Below, piece after piece: positions 20,308 through 33,016 of a stretch of DNA of 64,000 nt. Positions within the stretch are counted from its first letter, which is position 1. Each line of letters opens with the position of its first letter. The position numbers were made by a program, and so were the translations under genes. Origin of the DNA: Ampullaceana balthica (lineage: Eukaryota; Mollusca; Gastropoda; Lymnaeidae); NCBI GenBank assembly GCA_944989445.1, contig CALYLW010000556.1, positions 336,843 to 400,842 on the forward strand, written 5' to 3'. Below the pieces are notes generated by a model. The model was not told where the DNA came from. It saw nothing but the letters and a program-made list of their open reading frames with translations, and made no database searches.

Positions 20308-21645
20308 ATCCTGTATCTCAAATTACCTTCACGATCCGTTCAAGAGGCCAAATTCAGATCACAAGAAATGACCGACGTAGAACTAGCATTACAAGTCATC
20401 TTCATCAGTTTCATCCATTTCATAGGCGTTTCCAATGGCGTGCTCCTTTACAAGAATGTGAGAAGCTTTGATTTCATGGGCAAAGCGAAAACCATGACAA
20501 TCATTTCGCTGGCCATTGGTGACGTTATCTACGCGCTCTACCCGTTGCTTGTATTCACATGCAGTTTGTTAGGTGGTTGCAGAGGAGGGTCAGTGACCTT
20601 TAAAGACATAACGTATACTTACTTTTTTTTACTTCAACAGCTTTGTGTACGGAGTTGGTCTGGTCGTGTTAAATGGTGTGGCTTACAGAGATCACAAAGA
20701 CGCGCACAGAAGCAAGCGTCAAAAAAATAATGTTGTCACTGTTGGCGAGTAGTATCCCTTGGATTTTAGGGCTTGTCATTGTTCTTCCCCTTTGTTTAAC
20801 TGAACGAGACAACACTACGGCCTTGGTGGTGGTTGTTGCGTACGTCCTACCGTCCTGTGGTGCTGTGGTCAGCTCCGTTATTGTCAAATGTCACATGTCA
20901 GCCCCACGGCGTTATCAACAAATAGCAAGTGATAATGTCCAGCAGGTGGTCAGACCTTTTTTGGATGTAGGTATTGACCATGAGATGACCAGCCCTCTTG
21001 TGGACCATGGTAATGTCCGTTTCGTGACGAGTCCGCCGGTACAGAATGAAGCCCCACAAACAATCATCACGAATAATGCCACTCCCATTCAAATACATAT
21101 TCCACATCAAGATACATGTTCCCCTGCTACATACATGTTCCCTATCTACATTCATGTTCCACGCTCCCAAGGAACAAATCCAGACAGTTTTCATAGTAAT
21201 TGTCTGGAACCTACAACACCACCTGTCGAATCAGTTCCTCCCTTACAGCTGCATCATTCAATTGGTGAGCGATACCCGTAGTTATCTTCCAACAACCCCA
21301 CCGCACAACTGGAACTCTCCGCGCACACCACGTGACCACATGTACACAGGAAGTCAAGGCGGTGCTGTGGCTGAGGGCGCCCCACGTGTTACACTAGATG
21401 TGACGCCCCGTTCACCCGTATCCAGGTTAAAAAAAGAACAGTGCTGTTGCTGATCATCTCCATCGTCCACCTGCTGTGTGTCAACCCAGCCATCACCGGA
21501 CGTCTTAACATTGGCAATGTTGTGTCTATATGGACCCGTGTACTGCCTGATGATTGCAAGGTCTTTTATCACTCCTGTCATTATGTACTTCTACTCGGAT
21601 GGTAGAACTGCATCTAGTGTAGTAGGCCCATCTTGTTGAAACATG
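20308..21645 (+). pseudogene. Seven-transmembrane (GPCR-like) receptor remnant
   Basis: After an acceptor-like TTCTTCACAG (20307), frame 20308-20588 encodes LALQVIFISFIHFIGVSNGV (TM1) and MTIISLAIGDVIYALYPLL (TM2, with the LA.GD pattern). A possible 52-bp intron (20589-20640) leads to FVYGVGLVVLNGVA (TM3). A one-base shift at about 20683 changes frame to IMLSLLASSIPWILGLVIVL (TM4) and TALVVVVAYVLPSCGAVVSS (TM5), then a long loop ending in a stop at 21281. TM6 (RTVLLLIISIVHLLCVNPAI, with CVNP like CWxP) and TM7 (YGPVYCLMIARSFITPVIMY) lie in two further frames. The order and motifs fit a rhodopsin-like receptor of unknown ligand. At least two frameshifts make it a pseudogene unless they are assembly errors. 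Confidence 0.65.
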
Positions 21646-21656
21646 GCATTTGTCAA

Positions 21657-21965
21657 TCTTATCTTATCTTATCGTATCAGTTACAGACGCTACTTCTATA
21701 CAGAAGATTATTGCGTCCTATGCTTATCTATCGTTTGTGTTTAAGTACTGCATTCTTATTAGAGTTTTATATGTTGATAAAGTGTTGGTTTTTCTGGTTC
21801 CATTACACGCCCGAATTCCGGACGGGAAAAAACGAGAATTTGTATGCGTTTGTTCTTGCACTCAGAATAAGGAAGGTGCTTTTATCTTTAACTCTATCTG
21901 AGGGTGTATTAAGTTATCTTTGTGTTGTATTTCTAAATTATAATTAATTGCTTTATGTATTACTA
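21657..21965 (-). mobile_element. CR1/Jockey-like LINE, 3' end fragment
   Basis: Begins with tatcttatcttatcgtatca, then tacttctatacagaagatta and the C-terminal coding end including the cgcccgaattccggacggg stretch also present at 50875. It is a strongly 5'-truncated copy abutting the receptor remnant. Confidence 0.85.
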
Positions 21966-23150
21966 GAAATATACCCGCACTTTTACAGCGGGGGTGTACT
22001 GGATAAAAGTTATATTATATTACCTAGTTCAAAATATGCCAATAATTTTACCTTAAGGGTGTAAGTGTATGCGACGATTTAATTTCGATCTTTGGGTTAT
22101 AATATAACTAAATTGTGTGCTGAGTTTACTCTTAGGAATGCAACTTACAATTGGTCAGAAATATACATTTGAAAAATGTAATTCTCTAATTCTGAGACAA
22201 TTTTACATAATGTAAAGAGTGCTATAAAACTTGACATACTATTCGAAAAGGGTATTACTTTAATTTTAAATGTTGCACACAAACATTTGTCATAGGTATA
22301 GATCAAACGTAGCAAGGGATTACATTGGTAATAAAAATACATGTATTCTTTAATACGCTAACAGAACTTCATGGAAGAAAGTCTTATGAATGTATAATTT
22401 AACAAACCCGTAAAAAAATAAGTTTTTGACTATAAATCCTTTATGTTCGAGACATAACTAAAAGAATGTTCATTATAATACGTAGCGCAAAACAATCCAA
22501 AAATACAAAATTGTAGTTAAGTGTCGTAAAACATGTTAAATATCATGCCCACCAATCAGTAATATGTTTATTAAAAGTATTGCCAATAAAATACGCACCT
22601 AAAAAAAAATTGCGCGACAGGAAAGGTTGTTCAATATAATACGCACCACAACACTATAGAAAAAAAAGTTAACATGTTACATAGAGATAAATAAAGGTCA
22701 TCTAAAAAGTCATTAATTTAATTACAGTACACGTGATCGACCAACAATTTTGATACATCATTTTTATCATCGGCACGAGTCTGCCTGCAAAATTTCAGCT
22801 CGCTAGCTTACGAGGAGGTGGGTTAAAAATCGATCCAAAGTTTGTTCGGCAAGGGCTGAGACACCACAATCCTTCCTATATAATAAAAGGCAACTTTATC
22901 TCCGTTCTGTCCGGCTCTCGATAGCGATTGAGCCCTTAAACACATATGACTCATACAGCCAATCATATTGAACACGTTTACGCGGACGTTCAAAACTAGT
23001 TATTTTTGGTGCAGTATTTCTTCCAAGAATTTATTTTGAGTTATGTGCGTTGGGATTTTTAGTCGAAAGCTCTGTTGGAGGAAAGTTACAACATGCCACC
23101 AAACGGTGGCGGAACGTCTTTGGACTGGCTTTGTTGCTCGTTTAATATAA
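21966..23150. repeat. Dispersed repeat (copy 1), AT-rich, with an embedded second repeat
   Basis: From 22400 to 22850 the reverse complement aligns with 37080-37420: shared stretches include acaacctttcctgtcgcgc, gatcgatttttaacccac and ggcacgagtctgcctgcaaa. In this copy an additional segment (about 22868-23146, starting near tcctatataataaaaggc and ending gctttgttgctcgt) is inserted relative to the other copy; its right end matches positions 55-125. No coding capacity. The class is unknown. Confidence 0.7.
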
Positions 23151-23407
23151 AGGATTTAAAAATCAAATTAAATACATGAAAAACGATTTTTTAAAATAGT
23201 TTGTTCTTTTTTGTTCCTTTCATCAAAATGGTCCTAATTTTCAATATCTAGTATGCTAATTTTTCACTAAGAGATCAAGTTCTTTATCTATTCCCGTTTT
23301 CCGATAAGGCATTATATTTTGTAAATTGTATCATTTAGCCCACTTTTTTTCTATCCCCGCACTTTTTTCCCTGTTTTTGTTTCTCTGGGTTAGATAATTG
23401 TTTTGCC

Positions 23408-23782
23408 AAGTTTATTTAAGATAGATCTATTCAAGTATATTTAAGATAGATCTATTCAAGTGTATTTAAGATAGATCTATTCAAGTATATTTAAGATAGA
23501 TCTATTCAAGTATATTTAAGATAGATCTATTCAAGTATATTTAAGATAGATCTATTCAAGTATATTTAAGATAGATCTATTCAAGTATATTTAAGATAGA
23601 TCTATTCAAGTGTATTTAAGATAGATCTATTCAAGTATATTTAAGATAGATCTATTCAAGTGTATTAAGATAGATCTATTCAAGTATATTTAAGATAGAT
23701 CTATTCAAGTATATTTAAGATAGATCTATTCAAGTATATTTAAGATAGATCTATTCAAGTATATTTAAGATAGATCTATTCG
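23408..23782. repeat. Minisatellite, 25-bp unit, about 15 copies
   Basis: Units of the form tttaagatagatctattcaa + gtata. Each contains the palindrome agatct. Very homogeneous, suggesting recent expansion. Confidence 0.94.
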
Positions 23783-23884
23783 CTAAAAACGTATTTGATA
23801 CGAAGATAAACATTTTAATGGAAACAATTATGTTGGTATCGTGGACAGAAAGAAGTAGATATATTAAGTTTAAAACTTTCAGGT

Positions 23885-25462
23885 AAACAAAGTTTGGTCT
23901 ATATATATCCATCAGTCCAGTAACAAAGTTTGGTCTATATATATCCATCAGTCCAGTAACAAAGTTTGGTCTATATATATCCATCAGTCCAGTAGCAAAG
24001 TTTGGTCTATATATATCCATCAGTCCAGTAACAAAGTTTGGTCTATATATATCCATCAGTCCAGTAACAAAGTTTGGTCTATATATATCCATCAGTCCAG
24101 TAACAAAGTTTGGTCTATATATATCCATCAGTCCAGTAACAAAGTTTGGTCTATATATATCCATCAGTCCAGTAGCAAAGTTTGGTCTATATATATCCAT
24201 CAGTCCAGTAACAAAGTTTGGTCTATATATATCCATCAGTCCAGTAACAAAGTTTGGTCTATATATATCCATCAGTCCAGTAACAAAGTTTGGTCTATAT
24301 ATATCCATCAGTCCAGTAGCAAAGTTTGGTCTATATATATCCATCAGTCCAGTAGCAAAGTTTTGTCTATATATATCCATCAGTCCAGTAGCAAAGTTTG
24401 GTCTATATATATCCATCAGTCCAGTAGCAAAGTTTGGTCTATATATATCCATCAGTCCAGTAGCAAAGTTTGGTCTATATATATCCATCAGTCCAGTAGC
24501 AAAGTTTGGTCTATATATATCCATCAGTCCAGTAACAAAGTTTGGTCTATATATATCCATCAGTCCAGTAACAAAGTTTGGTCTATATATATCCATCAGT
24601 CCAGTAACAAAGTTTGGTCTATATATATCCATCAGTCCAGTAACAAAGTTTGGTCTATATATATCCATCAGTCCAGTAACAAAGTTTGGTCTATATATAT
24701 CCATCAGTCCAGTAACAAAGTTTGGTCTATATATATCCATCAGTCCAGTAACAAAGTTTGGTCTATATATATCCATCAGTCCAGTAACAAAGTTTGGTCT
24801 ATATATATCCATCAGTCCAGTAACAAAGTTTGGTCTATATATATCCATCAGTCCAGTAACAAAGTTTGGTCTATATATATCCATCAGTCCAGTAACAAAG
24901 TTTGGTCTATATATATCCATCAGTCCAGTAACAAAGTTTGGTCTATATATATCCATCAGTCCAGTAACAAAGTTTGGTCTATATATATCCATCAGTCCAG
25001 TAACAAAGTTTGGTCTATATATATCCATCAGTCCAGTAACAAAGTTTGGTCTATATATATCCATCAGTCCAGTAACAAAGTTTGGTCTATATATATCCAT
25101 CAGTTCAGTAACAAAGTTTGGTCTATTTTTATCCATCAGTCCAGTAACAAAGTTTGGTCTATATATATCCATCAGTCCAGTAACAAAGTTTGGTCTATAT
25201 ATATCCATCAGTCCAGTAACAAAGTTTGGTCTATATATATCCATCAGTCCAGTAACAAAGTTTGGTCTATATATATCCATCAGTCCAGTAACAAAGTTTG
25301 GTCTATATATATCCATCAGTCCAGTAACAAAGTTTGGTCTATATATATCCATCAGTCCAGTAACAAAGTTTGGTCTATATATATCCATCAGTCCAGTAAC
25401 AAAGTTTGGTCTATATATATCCATCAGTCCAGTAGCAAAGTTTGGTCTATATATATACCATC
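23885..25462. repeat. Minisatellite, 36-bp unit, about 43 copies
   Basis: Units contain aaagtttggtctatatatat and ccatcagtccagta. A gtaGca/gtaAca variant clusters mainly between 24310 and 24520, so variants spread locally. As 36 is divisible by three, a 557-residue frame on minus (MDIYRPNFVTGL repeat) and a 389-residue frame on plus (HQSSNKVWSIYI) are open; neither has a credible gene structure around it. Confidence 0.95.
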
Positions 25463-26198
25463 AGCCAATGATTATAATATAATAGTTAAGCTAATATATA
25501 TGGGATGTATGGGGTGTCCATGGGAGGGGTAGCACCTCTGGATGGGGAGCAGTCGTACTCCTCCTGGGGTAGTTCACCACCTTTGGTCCCCACCTGGCAC
25601 TCAACTCTCACCTGTGGCTCCAAGTAGCTGTAGCATGCACAGCGGCCACACCCCGGTAAACGGTCTCGACTGACCGGCTAAACCAGGTGAGGGTAAACCG
25701 ATGGGATAAAAACCTCGGTGAAGTGGGATTTGTCTACCCAGCATGTGAAGACTGGTTTTCGGCTGCCTGCGCGCTGGTTCTTCTATGGGCCAACGGGCAA
25801 GAGGCGATACACAGCAAAGCATTGTGGGATGCTAAGAGCTTGACGAGACACATTGGACGTCCTGGTCATCCACTGCACCCAACCCCATTCCCAGCTGTCT
25901 CGACAACGTCTTGCTGCTGGACCAGATGGTTTTGGGCGAGAGAGTGAGGTCGACGTGTTGCGCGAATCCTCCTCACTTTAAACAAAGTCACAGCGCAAGT
26001 CACTCTCATCATCATCATCGATCCATTCCAAAGCCCTGTAGCGACAGGCAAGTGGCGAAGCGGCAAGTGAGGGTACACTGGCAGCCGTAGTCACAAACCT
26101 GCATGCAGGTGGCTCAGGCCATAGGGTCGTTCACCACTGACACTGAGCAGCAGCGGTGTCCGGCAGCCCCCTGAGCGACTGAGCAGCCCTCTTTAGGA

Positions 26199-27914
26199 AT
26201 GCACTGCTCACCTCCATGGCATGAGGAAGGGGCTAGAAAAGGTGCCCTAAACATTGCCTGCTCAAATCTCCCCTGGCCAGACTGCCGCAGCTGGCGGGGA
26301 CCCTATTTCTGCGGTCGCAAACTAACGAAAAAGCCGAGGACTATTCCTCTCACCCTGGGCACATGGAATGTGCGCACACTAATGGACAGAGATGAAACAA
26401 ATAGACCCCAACGGAGGACTGCCCTGGTGGGCCACGAACTTTCAAGATATGACGTCGACATTGCCGCTCTCAGCGAGACCCGTTTACCAGGAGAGGGCGA
26501 ACTAAGTGAAAGAGGCTCCGGCTACACCTTCTTCTGGAGTGGCAGAGGGAGCGAGGAACGCCGTGAGGCCGGTGTTGGCTTTGCCATGTAGACATCATTA
26601 GTATGCAAACTCGCTAGTCCTCCAAAGTGCATAAATGACAGACTCATGACGATGAGACTGCCTCTGTTGGCCGGGAAGAAATACCTCAACATCATCAGCT
26701 GCTATGCCCCAACAATGACTAACCCTGATGAAGTGAAATCCAAGTTTTACGAGGACCTTAACTCTATCATCGCCAACATTCCTTCCACTGATAAGCTTGT
26801 CATACTTGGTGACTTTAATGCAAGAGTAGGCTGCGATGACGCTCTTTGGGACGGTGCGATAGGAAAACATGGAGTGGGCCGGTGTAATAGCAATGGTCTC
26901 CTGTTGCTTCAGACGTGTGTGGAACATGACTTGTTGATTACTAACACAGTATTCAGTCTTCCCACAAGAAACAGGACCTCATGGATGCACCCTCGCTCCA
27001 AGCACTGGCACCTAATAGACTACGTCATCACAAGGAAGAAAGATAGACAAGACGTTCGTGTGACCAAATCACTCTGCGGTGCTGAATGCTGGACAGACCA
27101 TCGTCTCATCATCTCTAAACTTAAGATATGCATTCAGCCCAAAAGACGGCCCCAAGGAAGGAAAACCCTAAAACGGTTAAACATCACAAAGCTAAACTGT
27201 GCGAGTACTAAACAATCTCTGGAGACAGCCCTGGAGGGCAAACTGAGATCCACCACTCTAAACAATACGAACATTGAGACTGTTTGGACGAACTTTAGAG
27301 ATCTAATCTACAGCACAGCCTCGCAAATCCTTGGACCCGCGACGAGAAAGCACCAAGACTGGTTCGATGACAATTGCGATGAAATCAAGCAAATGTTGGC
27401 ACAGAAACATCAACTCCACAAAAGACACATCAGCAATCCCAGGTCTTCAACCGTAACGGACTCATATAATAGCATACGCCGCGTCATACAACAAAAACTT
27501 CGCTGGATGCGAGACTCATGGCTAAACAAGAAAGCTGATGAGATTCAACAATATGCAGACAGGCATGATATGAAGAATTTTTACAACGCCATTAAGGAAG
27601 TGTACGGACCCACAACGTCTAATTCATCCCCGCTTCTCAGTGCTGACGGGACATATCTAATTACTGACGGGGAGAAGATTCTTGAGCGCTGGGCTGAACA
27701 CTTTCATGCTGTCCTAAACAGCAACTCAAGTATTAATGAAGATGCTATCAGTCGCCTCCCTCAAGTACCAATTAACCTGGCAATGGATGACCCGCCTACA
27801 CTTCTTGAGACGCAAAGAGCTGTACATCTTATGTCATGTGGAAAGGCTCCTGGAGTAGACTCAATTCCAGCAGAAATATACAAAGAAGGTGGCATTGATC
27901 TAAAAGCTGCATGA
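26199..27914 (+). pseudogene. RTE-like LINE: endonuclease and N-terminal part of RT ORF
   Basis: Residues LGTWNVRTLMD and DVDIAALSETRLPGEGELSE (the APE-type endonuclease N-terminus, of the kind often mis-annotated as craniofacial development protein 2) lie in 26199-26588. A TAG at 26589 interrupts it. The frame resumes with YLNIISCYAPTM, VILGDFNARVG (catalytic GDFNA), LIDYVITRKKD and CWTDHRLI (the catalytic Asp-His), then a linker to GKAPGVDSIPAEIYKEGG, the entry of the RT domain. A frameshift at about 27911 ends this frame. Function in an intact element: target nicking and reverse transcription. Confidence 0.9.
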
Positions 27915-29237
27915 AATCTTCCTAATGATGTGGCAGCAAGAGGCTGTCCCCCAGGATTTTAAAGATGCCTCTATAGTCCACTTGTACAAGCGAAAAGGGA
28001 ACCGCCAAGCCTGCGATAATCACCGAGGAATTTCACTGCTATCAATTGCAGGAAAAAAACTCGCCAGAATTCTCCTAAATCGCCTAAATGCACATCTGGA
28101 TCAGGGTCTTTTACCAGAAAGCCAATGTGGTTTCCGGAAAGAACGTGGGACCATTGACATGATTTTTGCAGCCAGGCAATTGCAGGAAAAGTGTCAAGAG
28201 CAGAATATGGACCTATTTTCCATTTACATAGACCTTACGAAAGCCTTTGACACAGTCTGCAGAGAGGGCCTATGGAGGATTATGGCCAAGTATGGGTGTC
28301 CAAATAAGTATATAGCCATTGTAAGGCAATTTCATGATGGCATGCAGGCTCGAGTCCAGGACAACGGAGAGGTCTCTAAACCATTCCCTGTCACAAATGG
28401 CGTTAAGCAAGGCTGTGTCCTGGCCCCAACATTGTTCAGCCTCATGTTCTCAGCCATGCTTACAGAGGCCTTCAGGAATAGAAATGTAGGCATGGACTTC
28501 AGGTATCGCACTGATGGTCGTCTGTTCAACCTCAGGAGGCTTAAAGCTAAGACAAAGGTCAAATCAGACAGCATCCTGGAACTTCTTTTTGCTGATGATT
28601 GTGCCCTTAACGCGGGCTCTGAAGCACAACTGCAACTAAGTGCTGATAAATTTTCCAGTGCGTGCTCTAACTTTGGGCTCACCATCAGCACAAAAAAGAC
28701 AGAAGTGTTATACCAGCCGGCCCCGGGCAAATCCTATACTGAGCCTAACATATTCATCAACGGCAACAAAATCATCACAGTGAGCCGCTTTACTTACCTT
28801 GGCAGCACACTGTCCCAGAAGGCCAATATTGATGACGAGGTGAACTCAAGAATCTCAAAGGCCAGCACAGCATTCGGTAGATTGCATGACAGTGTCTGGA
28901 ACAGAAGGGGAATCAGCACCCAAACAAAGCTAAAAGTTTACAGAGCTGTAGTGCTCCCCACCTTATTATATGCATGTGAAACTTGGATTGTATACCAACG
29001 CCATGCGAGGTTGCTGAACCACTTCCACACCAAAAGCCTTAGAAAAATACTCAATATAAAATGGCAGGAAAAAGTTCCAGACACCGAAATATTAGCCAGG
29101 TCAGGACTCCCCAGCATCCACACTATCCTCATGCAAAGCCAACTACGCTGGGCGGGGCATCTAGTGCGCATGCCCGACCATCGTCTACCCAAGAGGCTCT
29201 TCTATGGTGAACTTACCGAAGGGCATAGAGCATATGA
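27915..29237 (+). pseudogene. RTE-like LINE: reverse transcriptase and C-terminal domain
   Basis: This continues the same ORF in another frame: HEIFLMMWQQEAVPQDFKDA, YKRKGNRQACDNHRGISLLS, IYIDLTKAFDTV, NGVKQGCVLAPTLFSLMFSA and ELLFADDCAL (catalytic FADD), then FTYLGSTLS and LYACETW, the thumb-side motifs. The C-terminal region LRWAGHLVRMPDHRLPKRLF is present, after which the ORF is cut by the internal deletion. Apart from the one frameshift and one stop upstream, the RT portion is intact, so the insertion is fairly young. Confidence 0.9.
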
Positions 29238-29289
29238 TGGAGAGTGGTCATCGTCGATCACGACGGACGAACAACAACAAGCTAATATA

Positions 29290-30630
29290 AGAGTAACCGA
29301 TTTTACTGAATATTACTTTTATTTAATTCATGATTTACTTTATTAAGCATCAGTCTGAAAATATAAAGACTTTTATTCATATGGAAAGTTGGATCATTAG
29401 TGAGATGGGGCTTAGGCTTTATTAGTATAGGAAAGTGACACTAAATTAAATGAATCAAGAAAAATGAAACAAAAAAATTAATAGGAAGTATACAATTCTA
29501 TATAAACTTGAAACACGCTTTTTTTAGATTGCAAATATATTTATGATATATTTTTTTATGTGTTAGAAAAAAAATTTAATATAATTATTTTAAAAAATCG
29601 TTAACTTCTACTCGTGAGTTGTTTTCACTCACAGAATTGCTCGCCTCATAAACTTTAATCACCATTTTAAGGGTACTAAATAAAGTTAACTGACAGTTTT
29701 TACAAATTTGATGTCAACGCCGTCACGTATATATTTACGACCCCCACATAGTTCGACTATTGAAAGTAATGAAATATAACAGCAGCTATAAGTTAAGGAA
29801 CTACGAGACTACGCTCCCACCTGCTCTCTAAAAGGCATTAGCTGCTTATATCAAAGGGCTCATAAACTAAATTATACATGTAATAAATGTAATGAAGTTT
29901 CCAAAAGAATTTAAAGAAACTAAACCAGTCTTATCTAAAAAGCTTGCAATAAAATTTGCTCACCGTTTTTAGTCAAAGAAAGTTAATTGCAAGACGGTCG
30001 CTTAAAAGTCTTGTAATAAAGTACTGCACCAAAAATAACGATACTTTTTTATAGTTTTTATAGGTGTTTTATTTAATATGGAAATGATATATAATTTTTA
30101 AAAGTTTATTTGTCCCTATATAATACGATTTAATTTAAGGCTTTGATGCAAATGGTATAATTTCAAAAAGGAAAGCTGTTATGTTTTGGATCACTATTCC
30201 CGATGACATCATATTTTGTAAATTATATTTCAAACCCTCCACACCAGATTTAGTGTCTGAAAAATAAAAAATGAAATATTTACCAATTTTTAAAAAAACA
30301 TTATTAATCGTTTGGTTTATGGATAATAATGACTAAAAATTTATTTTTAAAATGGCTTTTGTTATTCCGGCTACAAAGGAAGACCATGACATATTCAATT
30401 CACGACACAATTTAAGTAAGTGCTTTTAGGGTCACTTGTATTGAATTTAATATACTTCTGTTAATAAATCCGGTAGCCTGTGTTTAAATTATAAATTTGT
30501 TAGTTTATGTTTTTAAAAATCAGCATTGGTCCTAGGCCTTATATGCCTCTTAAGATCATTGGTGCTTAACTTGAATACGTAAATATAAAGGAGCCATTAA
30601 AAAAAGCAAGAAAATATTAAGTTGGAGAAA
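29290..30630. other. AT-rich intergenic DNA, nothing recognised
   Basis: Very AT-rich sequence with many homopolymers and no domain-bearing open frame. A short stretch at 30020-30050 (tactgcaccaaaaataacg) resembles parts of the dispersed repeats at about 23000 and 37810, hinting at another decayed copy. Confidence 0.45.
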
Positions 30631-30631
30631 T

Positions 30632-30690
30632 ATATATCTACTATATATAGATAGATATATAGATAGATATAGATATATATAGATACTAAA
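30632..30690. repeat. Microsatellite (TAGA/TATA)n
   Basis: Interrupted tatatagatagatatatag-type tetranucleotide repeat. Confidence 0.85.
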
Positions 30691-31240
30691 AAGTAAATCT
30701 AAATTAGCAACAAAGAACAAGCAGCATTTTTTAGAAAAAAGTATAAGTGTTCTACTTAACGATTAGGTTCATTTGACTTGGGCCATTTCTTTTCACATAA
30801 AATTCCCTCACATAATTAGTACTTTTTAAAATTAAATTTTGAGTTATTAAAAACAACATTACACAAATCTTAATTTTAAATAAATTCCATTCATCGTGTG
30901 ACGAATGTAATAACATAGATTTAACCCATCTATAATATAAAGAACGTACCCATAAAAAAGCCACTGCTTTGTACCGCAAAGCCAAACCAAATGTAAATGT
31001 TATTATAATAAAACTAGATTACATATTGTGGTTACTTGGATTTTCAAATGGAAATGTACTCCCTAAGTTCATTCCGGCTAGAAAGGCAAATGGTCATCCA
31101 TGCCATTATGTCATCTCACAGTAGTAACTAATTATTGACACACCATCTCTTGTAAGCCAGTCTTTTCGATGTGTGCCTAATGCCAACATTCATTTATTAC
31201 GGTCTAGTTTGGAAACTATCGCTTGCCTAGGCTGCCCCCA
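30691..31240. other. Intergenic DNA, nothing recognised
   Basis: No coding or repeat structure seen; a 77-residue minus-strand frame (30752-30985) has no recognisable feature. Confidence 0.4.
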
Positions 31241-31244
31241 GCAG

Positions 31245-31712
31245 CTACCATATTCTAAACACCTGGATAATCTCCCCTCAGAAGCTACCATATTCTGAAC
31301 ACCTGGATAATCTCCCCTAACTAGCTACCATATTCTGAACACCTGGATAATCTCCTCTAGATAGCTACCATATTCTGAACACCTGGATAATCTCCCTTAA
31401 CTAGCTACCATATACTGAACACCTGGATAATCTCCTCTAACTAGCTACCATATTCTGAACACCTGGATAATCTCCCTTAACTAGCTACCATATTCTGATC
31501 ACCTGGATAATCTTCCCTAACTAGCTACCATATTCTGAACACCTGGATAATCTCCCCTAACTAGCTACCATATTCTGAACACCTGGATAATCTCCCCTAA
31601 CTAGCTACCATATTCTGAACACCTGGATAATCTCCCCTAACTAGCTACCATATTCTGAACACCTGGATAATCTCCCCTCACCAGCTACCATATTATGAAC
31701 ACATGGATACTC
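31245..31712. repeat. Minisatellite, 40-bp unit, about 12 copies
   Basis: Units contain ctagctaccatattctgaac and acctggataatctcccctaa at 40-bp spacing. The array edges (31245 and 31690) carry the most diverged units. Confidence 0.94.
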
Positions 31713-31721
31713 TGCTCCCCT

Positions 31722-32132
31722 ACCAACACCCTTGTATTATAACAGTCAGGTACCCGCGTGGAACCAATGCCTTGTATTATAACAGTCAGGTACCCGTGTG
31801 GAGCCAATGCCTTGTATTATAACAGTCAGGTACCCGTGTGGAGCCAATGCCTTGTATTATAACAGTCAGGTACCCGTGTGAAGCCAATGCCTTGTATTAT
31901 AAAAGTCAGGTACCCGTGTGGAGCCAATGCCTTGTATTATAACAGTCAGGTACCCATGTGGAGCCAATGCCTTGTATTATAACAGTCAGGTACCCGTGTG
32001 GAGCCAATGCCTTGTATTATAACAGTCAGGTACCCGTGTGGAGCCAATGCCTTGTATTATAACAGTCAGGTACCCGTGTGGAGCCAATGCCTTGTATTAT
32101 AACAGTCAGGTACCCGTGTGGAGCCAATGCCC
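31722..32132. repeat. Minisatellite, 40-bp unit (unrelated to its neighbour), about 10 copies
   Basis: Units contain aacagtcaggtacccgtgtg and gagccaatgccttgtattat at exactly 40 bp. It begins about 10 bp after another 40-bp array of different sequence. The caggtaccc core resembles the SINE 3' body near 17000, so the seed may have been a SINE end. Confidence 0.94.
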
Positions 32133-33010
32133 TGAAATCATTTTGAAATTTAATTATACTCTATTACAACCTCAATAATAAAAAAAACCTGCTTCATGTG
32201 GGTAGGCAATTGAGAGATAATTATAATCTATATTAAAATAGTTTGTCAATCAGTTGAATTCCTTAAAATTGCTGTATTATTTTTTTTGTTAATTAGAGAT
32301 TGACACTGTTTGAGAACCACTGGACCGAATTATGTTTATGTTTTATTTCATGTTGTTTGTTTTAAAATAAATATTGTATGGTCATGAATATTGTTCAATA
32401 ACACGATGAGCGAGATGTGTAGTGTAGTTCTATTATATTGAACTAAAAAATCCTTAAATAACTATAACTACATCCCTAGGGTTAGAACTGATGGAGAAGC
32501 GAATTATATTTTTAAAGAACAACTCTTTTTTTTAATTTTTGCACCAATATTTTGAAAGGCTTTTAACTCTATGAAATATTCTTTGTTTGATTACCAACGA
32601 AAATTGGCACTCTGACCTCGAATAAATTAGTGAGTTCAACAGCAGCGCTTTGTGGTGCTTGATGTAAATAATGGAGCGCAAACGTGTGTGCAGTAGTACA
32701 TATATTATAAGAGGAGCAACTCCTGAACTTTATTTAAATACGGGATCATCAAGGGTTGACATCTCGAAGAATCAACTCAGATATTACTGTGATTACTTAT
32801 TAAATTAATTCACTAAATTATGATATTAATGTCATTCCATATCTGATCGACTGTTAACGATATCTTTAAACTGGGCCTGATACTTTTGTTGTTTGAATAA
32901 ATGTTTAAAAAACATAACGACGCTGTTTGTTCTACTTGGTTTGATTTATGCTCAGGTGAAGCGCCTCTGGGAGAAATGACCAACTTTAATCAACATGTGA
33001 ACACATTTCC
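32133..33010. other. AT-rich intergenic DNA, nothing recognised
   Basis: No domain-bearing open frame; ends at the edge of a large minisatellite. Confidence 0.45.
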
Positions 33011-33016
33011 TTGCGT

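Larger units (their letters stand above)
25499..29278 (+). mobile_element. RTE-like non-LTR retrotransposon with 11-bp target duplication
   Basis: The flanks aagctaatata at 25488-25498 and 29279-29289 are identical, so both ends of the insertion are known. A 5' UTR of about 0.7 kb precedes the ORF. The 3' end (ggtcatcgtcgatcacgacg then gacgaacaacaacaa) looks like the family's natural tail. The ORF ends abruptly after GELTEGHRA and joins this tail, implying an internal deletion of the ORF's last part and 3' UTR. It lies immediately after the 36-bp array. Confidence 0.92.

Noticed and set aside
23751..25424. 557-residue open frame as a repeat protein gene
   Set aside because: The unit is divisible by three, so several frames on both strands are open by construction; no start context, splice sites or non-repeat domains.
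23885..25462. CRISPR-like regular repeats (36-bp unit)
   Set aside because: Units are contiguous with no unique spacers, and no cas genes exist; the context is a eukaryotic genome. It is a minisatellite.
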